DNA of 64,000 nt from Hyphomicrobiales bacterium (GTDB lineage: Bacteria > Pseudomonadota > Alphaproteobacteria > Rhizobiales > Rhizobiaceae). A program made the position numbers and the translations under genes. Location: contig UICE01000012.1 of assembly GCA_900471815.1 (NCBI GenBank), positions 30,349-94,348 of the forward strand, given 5' to 3'. This document shows positions 26,967-35,430 of the stretch, in pieces. Below the pieces are notes generated by a model. It saw only the letters and a list, made by a program, of their open reading frames with translations. It did no database searches and had not been told where the DNA came from. Position 1 is the first letter of the stretch, and every line of letters starts with the position of its first letter.

Positions 26967-27665
26967 TCATGACAGACGGATCATAAGCCCCCTCAATACC
27001 GTCTGTGTGATCGTCTTTGCAGCCATGTCATAGTCCACTGCCGTTAGTTCGTCGACATTAAGCGCATCGCAGGCCAAAGCCTCGAACTCGGCATAGAATT
27101 GCGTCACTGACCACAACAGAATGAACAGGTGGCGGGCATCGATTTTCTCGATCTTTCCCGCCGCCGCCCATGCATCGATTACTCTTGCCTTCTCGGACGT
27201 AACAGTTCGCATGTGGTCGCGGGCCGCGACCGAAAGGTGTTCAGCTCCCTGCAATATCTCATTTGCAAAAAGGCGCGTCTCCGCGGCATTCTCCCTGGCA
27301 TTGTCCAGCTTCGCACGCACATAGGCCTCGATCGCATCGCCGGGTTCACGATCGGCGGAAATATGCCGAAACGCATCATCCCAACTGTGGATCAGGTGAT
27401 CTATGGCAGCGGTGTAGATTTCCTCTTTGGACGAGAAATAATAATAGACATTGCCCTTAGGCAGACCCGAAGCCTTGGCGATTTCAACGATGCGGGCTCC
27501 ATCAAGACCTTTGCGCGAGAATATCTCGACAGCTGCAGTCAAGATCTTGAGCACATTCCGCGCTCTGATCGGCTCATCCGACGCGGCTTGCGCGGCAAGT
27601 CCTTTTTCAGCGGCGGCATGAGTTGCGCTAAGTTCTTCTGCCATTGGTATCCCGTTATTTTTCAT
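26967..27665 (-). CDS. TetR-family regulator, RutR-like
   Basis: A 232-residue repressor with an unusually long N-terminal tail (about 40 residues). The TetR helix-turn-helix follows (ILTAAVEIFSRKGLDGARIVEIAKASGLPKGNVYYYFSSKEE, here split only by domain order). The rest matches the RutR-type C-terminal domain that senses pyrimidines in enterobacteria. It is divergent from a nucleoside-import/degradation operon, and two RutR-like operators lie in the shared promoter region. The probable role is repression of that operon until a nucleobase or nucleoside binds. The exact inducer is unknown. Confidence 0.87.
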   Translation of the reverse strand: MKNNGIPMAEELSATHAAAEKGLAAQAASDEPIRARNVLKILTAAVEIFSRKGLDGARIVEIAKASGLPKGNVYYYFSSKEEIYTAAIDHLIHSWDDAFRHISADREPGDAIEAYVRAKLDNARENAAETRLFANEILQGAEHLSVAARDHMRTVTSEKARVIDAWAAAGKIEKIDARHLFILLWSVTQFYAEFEALACDALNVDELTAVDYDMAAKTITQTVLRGLMIRLS

Positions 27666-27772
27666 AAGGTTTTGTCCGAATAATCGCCCACGTCAACACT
27701 CCTTTTCCCTTAGGAGGTAGGTCAGTCTTATTGAATGGGCCGCAAAGAATCGTGACGCCAATAAAAAAGAAG

Positions 27773-27788
27773 TTGACAATTTGGTCAA
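27773..27788. promoter_or_regulatory. RutR-like operator, site 1
   Basis: TTGACAATTTGGTCAA differs at one position from the RutR consensus TTGACCANNTGGTCAA. It lies in the divergent promoter between the TetR gene and the nucleoside operon, 32 bp (centre to centre, three helical turns) from site 2. Confidence 0.7.
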
Positions 27789-27804
27789 GTTTTTTCATGA
27801 AAAG

Positions 27805-27820
27805 CTGACAAAACGGTCAG
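27805..27820. promoter_or_regulatory. RutR-like operator, site 2
   Basis: CTGACAAAACGGTCAG has perfect outer arms CTGAC/GTCAG and the same 16-bp layout as site 1. Its distance to the ATG at 27867 is 46 bp. Two phased sites imply cooperative binding. Confidence 0.65.
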
Positions 27821-27866
27821 GTTCTTGAAAGAGCCTGCCAGAGTCGACCAGTCAGGGGACGTGGAA

Positions 27867-28718
27867 ATGCCAATATCGTTAAGGGCCGCCATGGGGGAAT
27901 TTCTGTCAGATTGGTCCGCTGACCTGACTGCACCATGGCGTTCGCTGATCGGGCATGCGGGGCCTGACATCGAAGCGATAGCGCCCGAACTCGAGCTGGA
28001 GGTCTGGGAGCCTATTTTCCCCGTTCGTCTCGAAAAGCATTTTCCCGGAATGCCTGCCGGCGCGCACTGCCTGAGGGCATTTGAAGGAATTAAACCCGAC
28101 GACGTTCATTGTGTCATTCTGGGTCAAGACCCCTACCCCGAACCCGGGTTTGCTACCGGACGTGCCTTTGAGGCCGGGAATCTTGCGGGTTGGAACGAAC
28201 TTGACAAGATGTTTTCCAAGAGCATTCGGGCCTATATGCAGATGATCGTGGCAGCGCGAACAGGCGATCTATCTTACGCCCGCAGCTTCGAAGACTGGCC
28301 GAAGACACTTGCCGCCATGGAAAGCGGTACAGTCGACATCGAACATCCATCCGCTATAGCCGACCGCTGGGTCTCAAATGGCGTTCTGCTTCTGAATGCC
28401 TCGCTCACGCTCACCCGTTTCAAAGTGAATATGGATGAGCATCAGACGAAGGGCCATCTGCGACTCTGGCATCCGCTGATTGTGGAAACCCTGCGTGTCC
28501 TCGCCTCCAAGGGCAAGCCGTTGGTGTTCCTCGGTTTTGGTGGCGCCGCTGCAGACGCACTGGCAGACGCTGGCATTGACGAGTCTGCCAATGGAAATCT
28601 GCGCTGCATCTTGCGGGAACATCCAGCCTATGCCGATGCCATCCTTTCTAGACCCAATCCATTCATTCTTTGCAACGACTCTTTGAAGGAGATGGGCGCT
28701 CGTCCCATCGCGTGGTAA
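27867..28718 (+). CDS. Uracil-DNA-glycosylase-fold protein in nucleoside operon
   Basis: A 283-residue member of the uracil-DNA glycosylase fold. The water-activating motif is GQDPYP (UNG has GQDPYH), a LLLNASLTL strand is present, and the second active-site motif reads REHPAYAD where UNG has HPSPLS. The DNA-intercalating loop is therefore altered. It is first in an operon under RutR-like control with a nucleoside transporter, which is odd for DNA repair. A role in cleaving the glycosidic bond of free nucleosides is possible but unproven. ATG 27867 was preferred; TTG 27825 is an alternative start. Confidence 0.78.
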   Translation: MPISLRAAMGEFLSDWSADLTAPWRSLIGHAGPDIEAIAPELELEVWEPIFPVRLEKHFPGMPAGAHCLRAFEGIKPDDVHCVILGQDPYPEPGFATGRAFEAGNLAGWNELDKMFSKSIRAYMQMIVAARTGDLSYARSFEDWPKTLAAMESGTVDIEHPSAIADRWVSNGVLLLNASLTLTRFKVNMDEHQTKGHLRLWHPLIVETLRVLASKGKPLVFLGFGGAAADALADAGIDESANGNLRCILREHPAYADAILSRPNPFILCNDSLKEMGARPIAW

Positions 28719-28720
28719 CC

Positions 28721-30352
28721 ATGGCGTCAACGAAAACATTCGATTTCATAATCATAGGCGCCGGTTCGGCAGGTTGCGTCCTGGCAAACCGCCTGTCCGC
28801 CGATCCTTCCAACAAGGTACTTTTACTTGAAGCGGGCGGGCGGGATCTCAACCCATTGTTTCGGCTGCCCATGCTTATGGGCAAGCTATTTCATTCGGGC
28901 ATCTATAACTGGCACTATCACACCGAGCCGGAGCGGCATCTGAACGGACGCTCTCTCTATTGGCCTCGTGGCAAAGTACTTGGCGGAACATCCACGATCA
29001 ATGGCATGATCTATGTTCGCGGCAACCGTCACGACTATGATCGCTGGGCGCAGATTGGCGCAGCGGGATGGTCATACGATGAAGTACTGCCGGCATTCCT
29101 CCGCTCCGAGAACCACGTGCAACGCAATGGCGCCTACCACAATTCCGAAGGCGAACTGACGGTCTGCCGGGCACGCGGCTGGAACAGCCTGCTGGATGTT
29201 TTCAACGAGGCAGGCGGACAGGCAGGATATCCGCACAATGACGATTTCAACGGTGGCGAACAGGAAGGTTTCGGTCGCTACGACTTCACCATAGCCAAGG
29301 GCAAACGCTGCTCGGCAGCTTATGCCTTTCTACGCCCTGCCAGGAAACGTTCGAACCTGACGATCATTTCACGCGCTCATGCGAGGCGTATCCTCATTGA
29401 AAATGGCCGGGCTATCGGCGTCGAGTTCAGCCGAAAAGGCAGTATTTCGCAAGTCTATGCAGACCGTGAAGTGATCCTGTCTGCTGGTGTCGTCAATTCA
29501 CCGCAAATTCTCATGCTGTCGGGAATCGGCGCGGCGGACGAACTTGCGCAGCATAATATTCCGGTCGTCCAGGACCTCCCCGGTGTAGGCAAAAACCTTC
29601 AGGATCATGTGGATTGCGTCATGTCCTATGAGTGCCGGGAGCCGGTCACTCTCTATTCGGACCTGCGCGCCGACAAGCTTACCTGGTCGGTGATCCAGGG
29701 TATGCTGTTCGGGAAAGGAATCGCAACGACTTTTCCCTATGAAGCCGGAGCCTTCGTCAAATCGCGCCAAGACCTGGTTGCACCCGATATCCAGCTTCAC
29801 TTCATGCCGGCACTTGAAAAAACCGCGAACCTGCATTTTCCAAATCCGTTCAAGAAAGAGCGTGTAGAGGCCAATCACGGCTTTTCGTTGCGCGTCGGTC
29901 CGGTCAATCCAGAAAGCCGCGGCGAGATCAGGCTGCGCTCGGCCGATCCGATGGACAGGCCATGCATCACAGCGAACTATCTGCAAACAGAATTTGACAT
30001 TCGAACGATGATCAATGCGATCCGCATGACGCGGGACATTATCAAGCAGACAGCTTTCGATAAATATCGCGGCAAGGAACTTGCTCCTGGTCCCGCCGTC
30101 GAAAGCGACGCGGAAATGATCAAGTGGCTGCGTGCCAATGCCATGACGACGTTCCATCCTGTCGGCACCTGCAAGATGGGCAATGACCAGATGGCCGTCG
30201 TCGACTCTCGATTGAGGGTTCACGGCGTAAAGAGCCTGCGCGTCGCGGACGCTTCGATCATGCCAATCATTTCAAGCGGCAACACGAATGCCCCGGCGAT
30301 CATGATCGGGGAGCGGGCTGCTGAATTCATTCTTAAGGAGCCATCCATATGA
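28721..30352 (+). CDS. GMC-family FAD oxidoreductase
   Basis: A 543-residue flavoenzyme oxidising an alcohol group. The FAD-binding GxGxxG (FIIIGAGSAGCVLANRLS) is at the N-terminus, the GMC signatures RGKVLGGTSTINGMIYVRGN and SAGVVNSPQILMLSGIG follow, and the active-site histidines lie in TTFHPVGTCKMG and the NTNAP region. It starts 2 bp after the glycosylase stop. The resemblance to choline dehydrogenase is general; given the operon, a nucleoside hydroxymethyl or a sugar hydroxyl is the likelier substrate. Confidence 0.9.
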   Translation: MASTKTFDFIIIGAGSAGCVLANRLSADPSNKVLLLEAGGRDLNPLFRLPMLMGKLFHSGIYNWHYHTEPERHLNGRSLYWPRGKVLGGTSTINGMIYVRGNRHDYDRWAQIGAAGWSYDEVLPAFLRSENHVQRNGAYHNSEGELTVCRARGWNSLLDVFNEAGGQAGYPHNDDFNGGEQEGFGRYDFTIAKGKRCSAAYAFLRPARKRSNLTIISRAHARRILIENGRAIGVEFSRKGSISQVYADREVILSAGVVNSPQILMLSGIGAADELAQHNIPVVQDLPGVGKNLQDHVDCVMSYECREPVTLYSDLRADKLTWSVIQGMLFGKGIATTFPYEAGAFVKSRQDLVAPDIQLHFMPALEKTANLHFPNPFKKERVEANHGFSLRVGPVNPESRGEIRLRSADPMDRPCITANYLQTEFDIRTMINAIRMTRDIIKQTAFDKYRGKELAPGPAVESDAEMIKWLRANAMTTFHPVGTCKMGNDQMAVVDSRLRVHGVKSLRVADASIMPIISSGNTNAPAIMIGERAAEFILKEPSI

Positions 30353-30669
30353 TCGTCGAACATCGCACCTATACGTTTCGCCCTGGATCGGTCGACGGCT
30401 GGCTGAAAAAATACGAGACCGAGGGCCTGCCGATCCAGAAGCGGCACCTCAACACATTTCTCGGTCTCTATGTCAGCGAGATCGGCCACCTGCACACAAC
30501 GGTTCTGATGTGGCGCTATGACAGTCTTGCCGACCGGGAGACAAGACGGGCAGCCATGTATGCTGACCCGGATTGGCAGGCATTCATCTCCGGCGTCTGG
30601 TCTCTCGACGCCATTCAGAGTCAGGACGTTATGATTATGAATCCGGCACCATTTTCTCCCGACGCCTGA
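30349..30669 (+). CDS. NIPSNAP-family protein
   Basis: A 106-residue single NIPSNAP domain of the dimeric alpha/beta-barrel superfamily, opening IVEHRTYTFRPGSVDGWLKKYE and including LNTFLGLYVSEIGHLHTTVLMWRYDSLADRE. Such proteins are often oxygenase- or isomerase-like partners in catabolic operons, but no reaction is established. The start overlaps the GMC stop codon (ATGA), so expression is coupled. Confidence 0.85.
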   Translation: MIVEHRTYTFRPGSVDGWLKKYETEGLPIQKRHLNTFLGLYVSEIGHLHTTVLMWRYDSLADRETRRAAMYADPDWQAFISGVWSLDAIQSQDVMIMNPAPFSPDA

Positions 30670-30724
30670 GACGGGCGGTGTCTGAAGTGAAAAGGGCCCA
30701 AAATCCTGGACCCCGATGACGACC

Positions 30725-30745
30725 GGGCGGCAAACGAAGCCGCCC
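30725..30745 (+). other. GC-rich hairpin before the binding-protein gene
   Basis: GGGCGGC and GCCGCCC form a 7-bp GC stem with loop AAACGAA, 49 bp upstream of the BMP start. No T-run follows. Positioned between the enzyme and transporter blocks, it may reduce read-through or stabilise the binding-protein transcript. Confidence 0.5.
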
Positions 30746-30793
30746 CAATAAGAAGTTGCTGATATACAACCTCCAGAGCAAGGAAATGGGAAC

Positions 30794-31864
30794 ATGACCA
30801 ACAAGACTTCAAATGAAATGAATATGTTGCATAGGCCGGTCGGTCGCCGCACACTCCTCAAGGCCTCGGCCGGACTGGCCGCCATGACAATCGCAGGTGG
30901 CCGACTGACAACGGATGCGCGCGCTGCGGGCGGCCTTGTCGCGCTGGTTCACACGCAGGCAGCGGGTGATGCCGGTCCCGTGGACTCGATGATCGCCAGG
31001 CTCACACAACTCTCCAAAGAGCTGGGGTTCCAATATCGCGCCGTATACGCTCAAGACCCGGCGACCTATGAGACCATTTTCCGTACTCTCGGCGATGCTG
31101 GCGCGGCAGTGATCGTTTCGACCTTCAACGAGGTAGCAGAACCCTTCAAAGCGCTCGCCCCTTCCTACCCCGATACTAAGTGGATTCAACTTTTCGCTGA
31201 TCCCTTCGAGCCAGCAATCCCCAATGTCGTGACGGTGTCCTATGATTACTATCTCGGCTGTTATCTCTCCGGCATTTTTGCTGCGCGCGTGAGCAAGTCG
31301 GGCAAGCTTGGTTTCATCGGGGGCGTGTCCATTCCGCCAATCAATGCCGACTATAATGCATTCAAGGCAGGTGCCTTGTCCGTGCGTCCGGATGCATCGG
31401 TCAAAATCGCGTTTGCAGGATCTTTTCAAGACCCGGCAAAAGGTCAGGAGATCGCGACACAGATGTATTCAAGTGGCATTGACTTCATCCAGACTGATGC
31501 TGCAGCAACAGATTTCGGTATCATTGCCGCAGCAAAAGAGACGGAAGGCCGTCTGGTGAGCGTCCTTGATCCCGCTCAATTCCCGCAAGGTCCAAAATCC
31601 GTAATTTCAATCGTCGGCCTCGACTTCGGAACCTCGCTCTATAACGAGGTAAAGAAGGCATTTGGCAGCGAATTTGCTGGCGGAACCCATGAGCATACCG
31701 GTTTGGGAACAGGCGTTATCGACTTCATCCCGTCGCCACTCTTCGCCGAACAGGGGCCAGCTGACATTGTTGCCAGGGCAAAGGAAGTGGAGCCAGAGAT
31801 TGCAGCGGCACGAGCAGCAATTCTTAACGGATCATTGAAGGTTCCGTTCAATACAAAGCTGTGA
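30794..31864 (+). CDS. BMP-family nucleoside-binding lipoprotein-like protein
   Basis: A 356-residue periplasmic binding protein of the BMP/PnrA family, which bind purine nucleosides. It has a twin-arginine-like signal (GRRTLLKASAGLAAMTIAGG) ending near ARA. The mature part has the family's STFNEVAEPFKALAPSYPDT and KSGKLGFIGGVSIPPINADY segments. It is followed by a double-ATPase and two permease genes, which together make a complete importer. The translation site is AAGGAAATGGGAAC before the ATG. Confidence 0.9.
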   Translation: MTNKTSNEMNMLHRPVGRRTLLKASAGLAAMTIAGGRLTTDARAAGGLVALVHTQAAGDAGPVDSMIARLTQLSKELGFQYRAVYAQDPATYETIFRTLGDAGAAVIVSTFNEVAEPFKALAPSYPDTKWIQLFADPFEPAIPNVVTVSYDYYLGCYLSGIFAARVSKSGKLGFIGGVSIPPINADYNAFKAGALSVRPDASVKIAFAGSFQDPAKGQEIATQMYSSGIDFIQTDAAATDFGIIAAAKETEGRLVSVLDPAQFPQGPKSVISIVGLDFGTSLYNEVKKAFGSEFAGGTHEHTGLGTGVIDFIPSPLFAEQGPADIVARAKEVEPEIAAARAAILNGSLKVPFNTKL

Positions 31865-31886
31865 ACTTCGACTGGATCAAGCCGCG

Positions 31887-33446
31887 ATGACACAACTTAG
31901 CCCCCCAATATTTGAATGCCGCGACGTGACCGTTCGCTACGGTCATGTCCTCGCGCTCTCTAATGTCGGAGCCGTTTTTGAACGTGGCATGATCCACGCG
32001 GTGGTCGGCCAGAATGGTGCGGGCAAGACGACGTTTGCCCGCGTCCTGGCCGGTCTGGTTCGCCCTGCATCGGGTGAGATCAAGATCGACGGTCGCCCGC
32101 TTGCAGGCGGCAACGTCAGGGATGCCCGGCGTTCGGGTGTTGAACTCGTCCACCAGAGCTTCGCGCTACCCCCCTCTTTCACGGTCGCCGAAGCAATGCA
32201 GTTTGGCGCGAAAGGCGGAAGATTCTTTACAAAGAAAAAACTTGAAAAGCGGTGGCAGCTCCACCTCGACGCGCTCGACGTGAAGGTGAGTACGAGGCAG
32301 CGCATTCGCGACCTGCCGGTCGAGACCCAGCAAGGGGTTGAAATCGCAAGAGCTCTTGTTTCGGACGCAAAGCTGCTCATTCTGGATGAACCCACCGCGG
32401 TTCTTTCTCCTGAAGGTGCCGAGAAGCTTTTCGAACGAGTGAGGCGTCTCAAGGAGCGCGGCGTGACCGTGATCCTTATCTTGCACAAAATTCGAGAAGT
32501 TCTGGCAATTGCAGATACCGTCACGGTTCTGCGTGGCGGTAAGCTCGTGGATGGGCCGCTTGCCAGCAATGGGATTGATGCGAACCGGCTGGCAGAGCTT
32601 ATTATCGGGCCAGCTGCTGCCCGCAATCTCAATCCGGAAGCCAAAGCCGCTTTGACCGGAACAACGCTGCTCCCGCATACCGAAAGGCAAGCGGACATCA
32701 CTGCGGCGCCGGTCCTCAAGATGCGTAACGTTTCCACGCGACCCGACCCTGAAGGTCCTGCGCTCGACGGGATCACCCTCGACATCCGTCCCGGAGAAAT
32801 TATCGGTGTTGCGGGCATTGAGGGAAATGGACAAAGGACACTGGTGCGCGCAATTTCGGCATTGGCGAATATCGTCAACGGTGAGATTTCCATCGACAGC
32901 ACAAATGTGACCGACACCCCGCTCGCGGCAAGACGGGCGATCGGGCTGCGCGTCATTCCCTTTGAGCGGAATGTTGAAGGACTTAGCATGACCAGTTCCC
33001 TTTGGGAAAATTGGTCCGCACGAAGTCTTCTTCAGACACCGCTTTTATCCACTATCAGCCCCTCTGCTATTCGCAAGCAATGCGATAGCGCCCTGAAGCA
33101 ATGGGATGTCCGTTATTCCGATGTGAGACAGCGCGCTGGTTCCCTTTCGGGAGGAAACGCTCAGAAGGTAATACTGTCGCGCGAGATGGATGAAGATGCC
33201 TGTCTTATTCTTGCAGCGCAGCCCACCCGTGGTCTGGATATCGGAGCGACCTCTTTTGTATGGGACTCGATGCGCAATGCGCGAGCACGCGGTTGTGGTT
33301 TATTGTTCATCTCGTCGGATCTAGACGAAATCTTCGATATTTCGGACCGTATAATTGTCATGCTGTCCGGGCGCATCGTCGCCGAATTCCGCCCCCCCTA
33401 TGATCTTGCCGCAGTCGGCGCAGCCATGACAGGAGTGCTGAGATGA
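31887..33446 (+). CDS. Nucleoside/sugar-type ABC transporter ATPase (two domains)
   Basis: A 519-residue ATPase with two tandem nucleotide-binding domains, as in ribose- and nucleoside-type importers. Domain 1 has GQNGAGKTTFAR, an unusual signature IRDLPVETQQGVEIARAL and LLILDEPTAVLSP. Domain 2 has GIEGNGQRTLVR, a degenerate Walker A, and GSLSGGNAQKVILSREM. In the first domain's D-loop region the sequence ends in AVLSP, also usual. It is preceded by the binding protein and overlaps the first permease (ATGA). Confidence 0.92.
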   Translation: MTQLSPPIFECRDVTVRYGHVLALSNVGAVFERGMIHAVVGQNGAGKTTFARVLAGLVRPASGEIKIDGRPLAGGNVRDARRSGVELVHQSFALPPSFTVAEAMQFGAKGGRFFTKKKLEKRWQLHLDALDVKVSTRQRIRDLPVETQQGVEIARALVSDAKLLILDEPTAVLSPEGAEKLFERVRRLKERGVTVILILHKIREVLAIADTVTVLRGGKLVDGPLASNGIDANRLAELIIGPAAARNLNPEAKAALTGTTLLPHTERQADITAAPVLKMRNVSTRPDPEGPALDGITLDIRPGEIIGVAGIEGNGQRTLVRAISALANIVNGEISIDSTNVTDTPLAARRAIGLRVIPFERNVEGLSMTSSLWENWSARSLLQTPLLSTISPSAIRKQCDSALKQWDVRYSDVRQRAGSLSGGNAQKVILSREMDEDACLILAAQPTRGLDIGATSFVWDSMRNARARGCGLLFISSDLDEIFDISDRIIVMLSGRIVAEFRPPYDLAAVGAAMTGVLR

Positions 33447-34489
33447 TCGATCGGCTCGTAACCGTTTTCCGTGCGCTGATCTTCATCATGCTGGGACTTA
33501 CGCTTTGCGGCATCATCTTTCAGGCCGCTGGCTATTCTGCTCCCTTGATGTTCCAGTCTATCGCGGATGGCGCCTTCCTCAGACCAGGCGCACTGCAACA
33601 GATACTTCGCTGGGGGCTCCCGCTGTTCATCACCGCTGCGGGTGTAGCCGTCTCCTTTCGAGCGGGCTATTTCAATATCGGTGCTCAAGGCCAGTTCTAC
33701 ATGGGAGCCATCGCAGCCGCTTTCATGGCGGATTGGCTCAATGGCGCATCGGCACCTGTCCTTGTCACGGCCTGCTTCCTTGCGGGCATGACAGGCGGTG
33801 CACTCTGGGCACTTTGGCCAGGACTTCTGCGGCTGAAATCAGGTGCTGACGAAGTGATAACTACCCTAATGGGAAATTTTATCGCAGGTCTTGTCCTGCT
33901 CTATGTCACCGCCGGGCCTCTTAAAGATCCATCAGGAACCGGACAGCAGGCATCAAGCCGTCCACTTGCGGGTGCCTACCGGATCAGCGACTCGCTCGGG
34001 CTGTCTCCAACGATCATCATCATCGCCGTTATTGTCGGCCTTGCGATGTGGTTTCTGGTTAATCGGACCGCCTTCGGGATAGTTTCCGGCCTTGCTGGTC
34101 GAAATCCGACAATGGTCGAGTGGCAAGGCGCGCGGACATGGCGCATAGGACTTGCAAGTTTTCTCCTCAGCGGTGCGCTTGCCGGTCTTGCAGGAACCAT
34201 CGAATTCATGGGGCCAAATGGACGGCTGACCGGTGGTTTCCTACCCGGTCACGGCTTCACCGCGATTCTGATCGCTCTCGTTGCCAACTTCTCGGTTGTC
34301 GGCACGGCCTTCGTGGCACTTTTCTTTGGCGGGCTTGCGTCTGCCGCTCTCTACCTGCCCATCATGGCTGGCCTACCCTCTTCGGCAATCGACATTATCA
34401 ACGCAGCCATCGCTCTTTTCATCACCGCAAAATCCAGTACCGTCGACCGGATAGCGAAAATTGGAGGACGGATATGGAAGACTTCGTAA
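33443..34489 (+). CDS. ABC transporter permease, nucleoside type (1)
   Basis: A 348-residue inner-membrane permease of the BPD_transp_2 family, with about 8-10 hydrophobic segments. Features include GLPLFITAAGVAVSFRAGYF-like membrane entry, NIGAQGQFYMG and MGNFIAGLVL. Its start overlaps the ATPase stop and its end overlaps the second permease, so a heterodimeric channel is inferred. Confidence 0.9.
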   Translation: MIDRLVTVFRALIFIMLGLTLCGIIFQAAGYSAPLMFQSIADGAFLRPGALQQILRWGLPLFITAAGVAVSFRAGYFNIGAQGQFYMGAIAAAFMADWLNGASAPVLVTACFLAGMTGGALWALWPGLLRLKSGADEVITTLMGNFIAGLVLLYVTAGPLKDPSGTGQQASSRPLAGAYRISDSLGLSPTIIIIAVIVGLAMWFLVNRTAFGIVSGLAGRNPTMVEWQGARTWRIGLASFLLSGALAGLAGTIEFMGPNGRLTGGFLPGHGFTAILIALVANFSVVGTAFVALFFGGLASAALYLPIMAGLPSSAIDIINAAIALFITAKSSTVDRIAKIGGRIWKTS

Positions 34490-35367
34490 TCGCCATTCTG
34501 CGCTCAGGCACTCCTTTGATTTACGTAACACTTGCCGGTGTGATTGCTCAACGAACAGGTGTCTGGCATCTGGGCCTTGAAGGTCTGATGATTGCAGGTG
34601 CCTGCACAACCATTCTTGGCATTGTGCTCACACAATCGATCTGGCTTGCCCTTCTGGGCGCAATTATCGTCTGCGTGCTTGGATCAATCCTGTTCTGGTT
34701 TGTAGTGGAAAAGCTCAAGGCCAACCAGATTATCGCGGGGTTGGGGCTGACCGGTTTGGGGCTGGGTGGCACTGCACTCGCCGTGCAATCCATATTCGGC
34801 ACGCAGGCGGCTGTAAGCGCACCATTTGGCCTGCCCCGCATCGGTTCCGCTTTTGGATCATTCGGCTCCTTGTCTATCCTCGTCTTGATCATGCCTGCAA
34901 TCGTCTTTGCAATGTGGGTTATATTGCGCCGAACTCGTTTCGGCCTGCGCTTGGCTGCCGCTGGCGAGCACCCTTTCGCTGCGCGCAGTGTCGGCGTCAA
35001 CCCGGCTGTCATGCGCCTCATTGCATTGATGGTTGGCGGCGTGCTTTGTGCGCTGGCGGGTGCTGAACTTGCTGCGGGAAGCCTTCAGATATTTGCCCAA
35101 AACATGACGGCCGGTCGTGGCTTCATGGGGTTTGCTGCGGTCATATTCGGGGCCGGACATCCCATCGGCGCGACTCTGGCGGCCATGTTCTTTGCCATTG
35201 TTGGCGCACTCGGCATCAGGGCTCAGCTGGCTTTCGGCGATCGTGTTCCCCACGACCTGCTGCTCGCTTTGCCCTATTTGGCCACTGTTCTCGGCATCTG
35301 GCTCAGCACGCACCTGCGCGGAGGTACCAAAGCTGCCAGCGGCTTCGGTGAGCTACGCGATCAATAG
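34474..35367 (+). CDS. ABC transporter permease, nucleoside type (2)
   Basis: A 297-residue second permease of the same family, starting MEDFVIAILRSGTPLIYVTL, with the family's WHLGLEGLMIAGA and AGEHPFAARSVGVNP motifs. The ATG lies within the first permease gene, preceded by TTGGAGG. A much longer frame from 34120 is an artefact in the first permease. It completes the BMP-type importer for the operon. Confidence 0.9.
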   Translation: MEDFVIAILRSGTPLIYVTLAGVIAQRTGVWHLGLEGLMIAGACTTILGIVLTQSIWLALLGAIIVCVLGSILFWFVVEKLKANQIIAGLGLTGLGLGGTALAVQSIFGTQAAVSAPFGLPRIGSAFGSFGSLSILVLIMPAIVFAMWVILRRTRFGLRLAAAGEHPFAARSVGVNPAVMRLIALMVGGVLCALAGAELAAGSLQIFAQNMTAGRGFMGFAAVIFGAGHPIGATLAAMFFAIVGALGIRAQLAFGDRVPHDLLLALPYLATVLGIWLSTHLRGGTKAASGFGELRDQ

Positions 35368-35430
35368 ACACCAGCCTGGCGTCGCTCCACTTCGGAACCG
35401 GTGCGACGGCACAACGAACAGGACACGCCC

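Noticed and set aside
34120..34473. Long upstream extension of the second permease
   Set aside because: It lies within the first permease gene in another frame and would add an arginine-rich, non-membrane segment; the internal ATG has a proper site.
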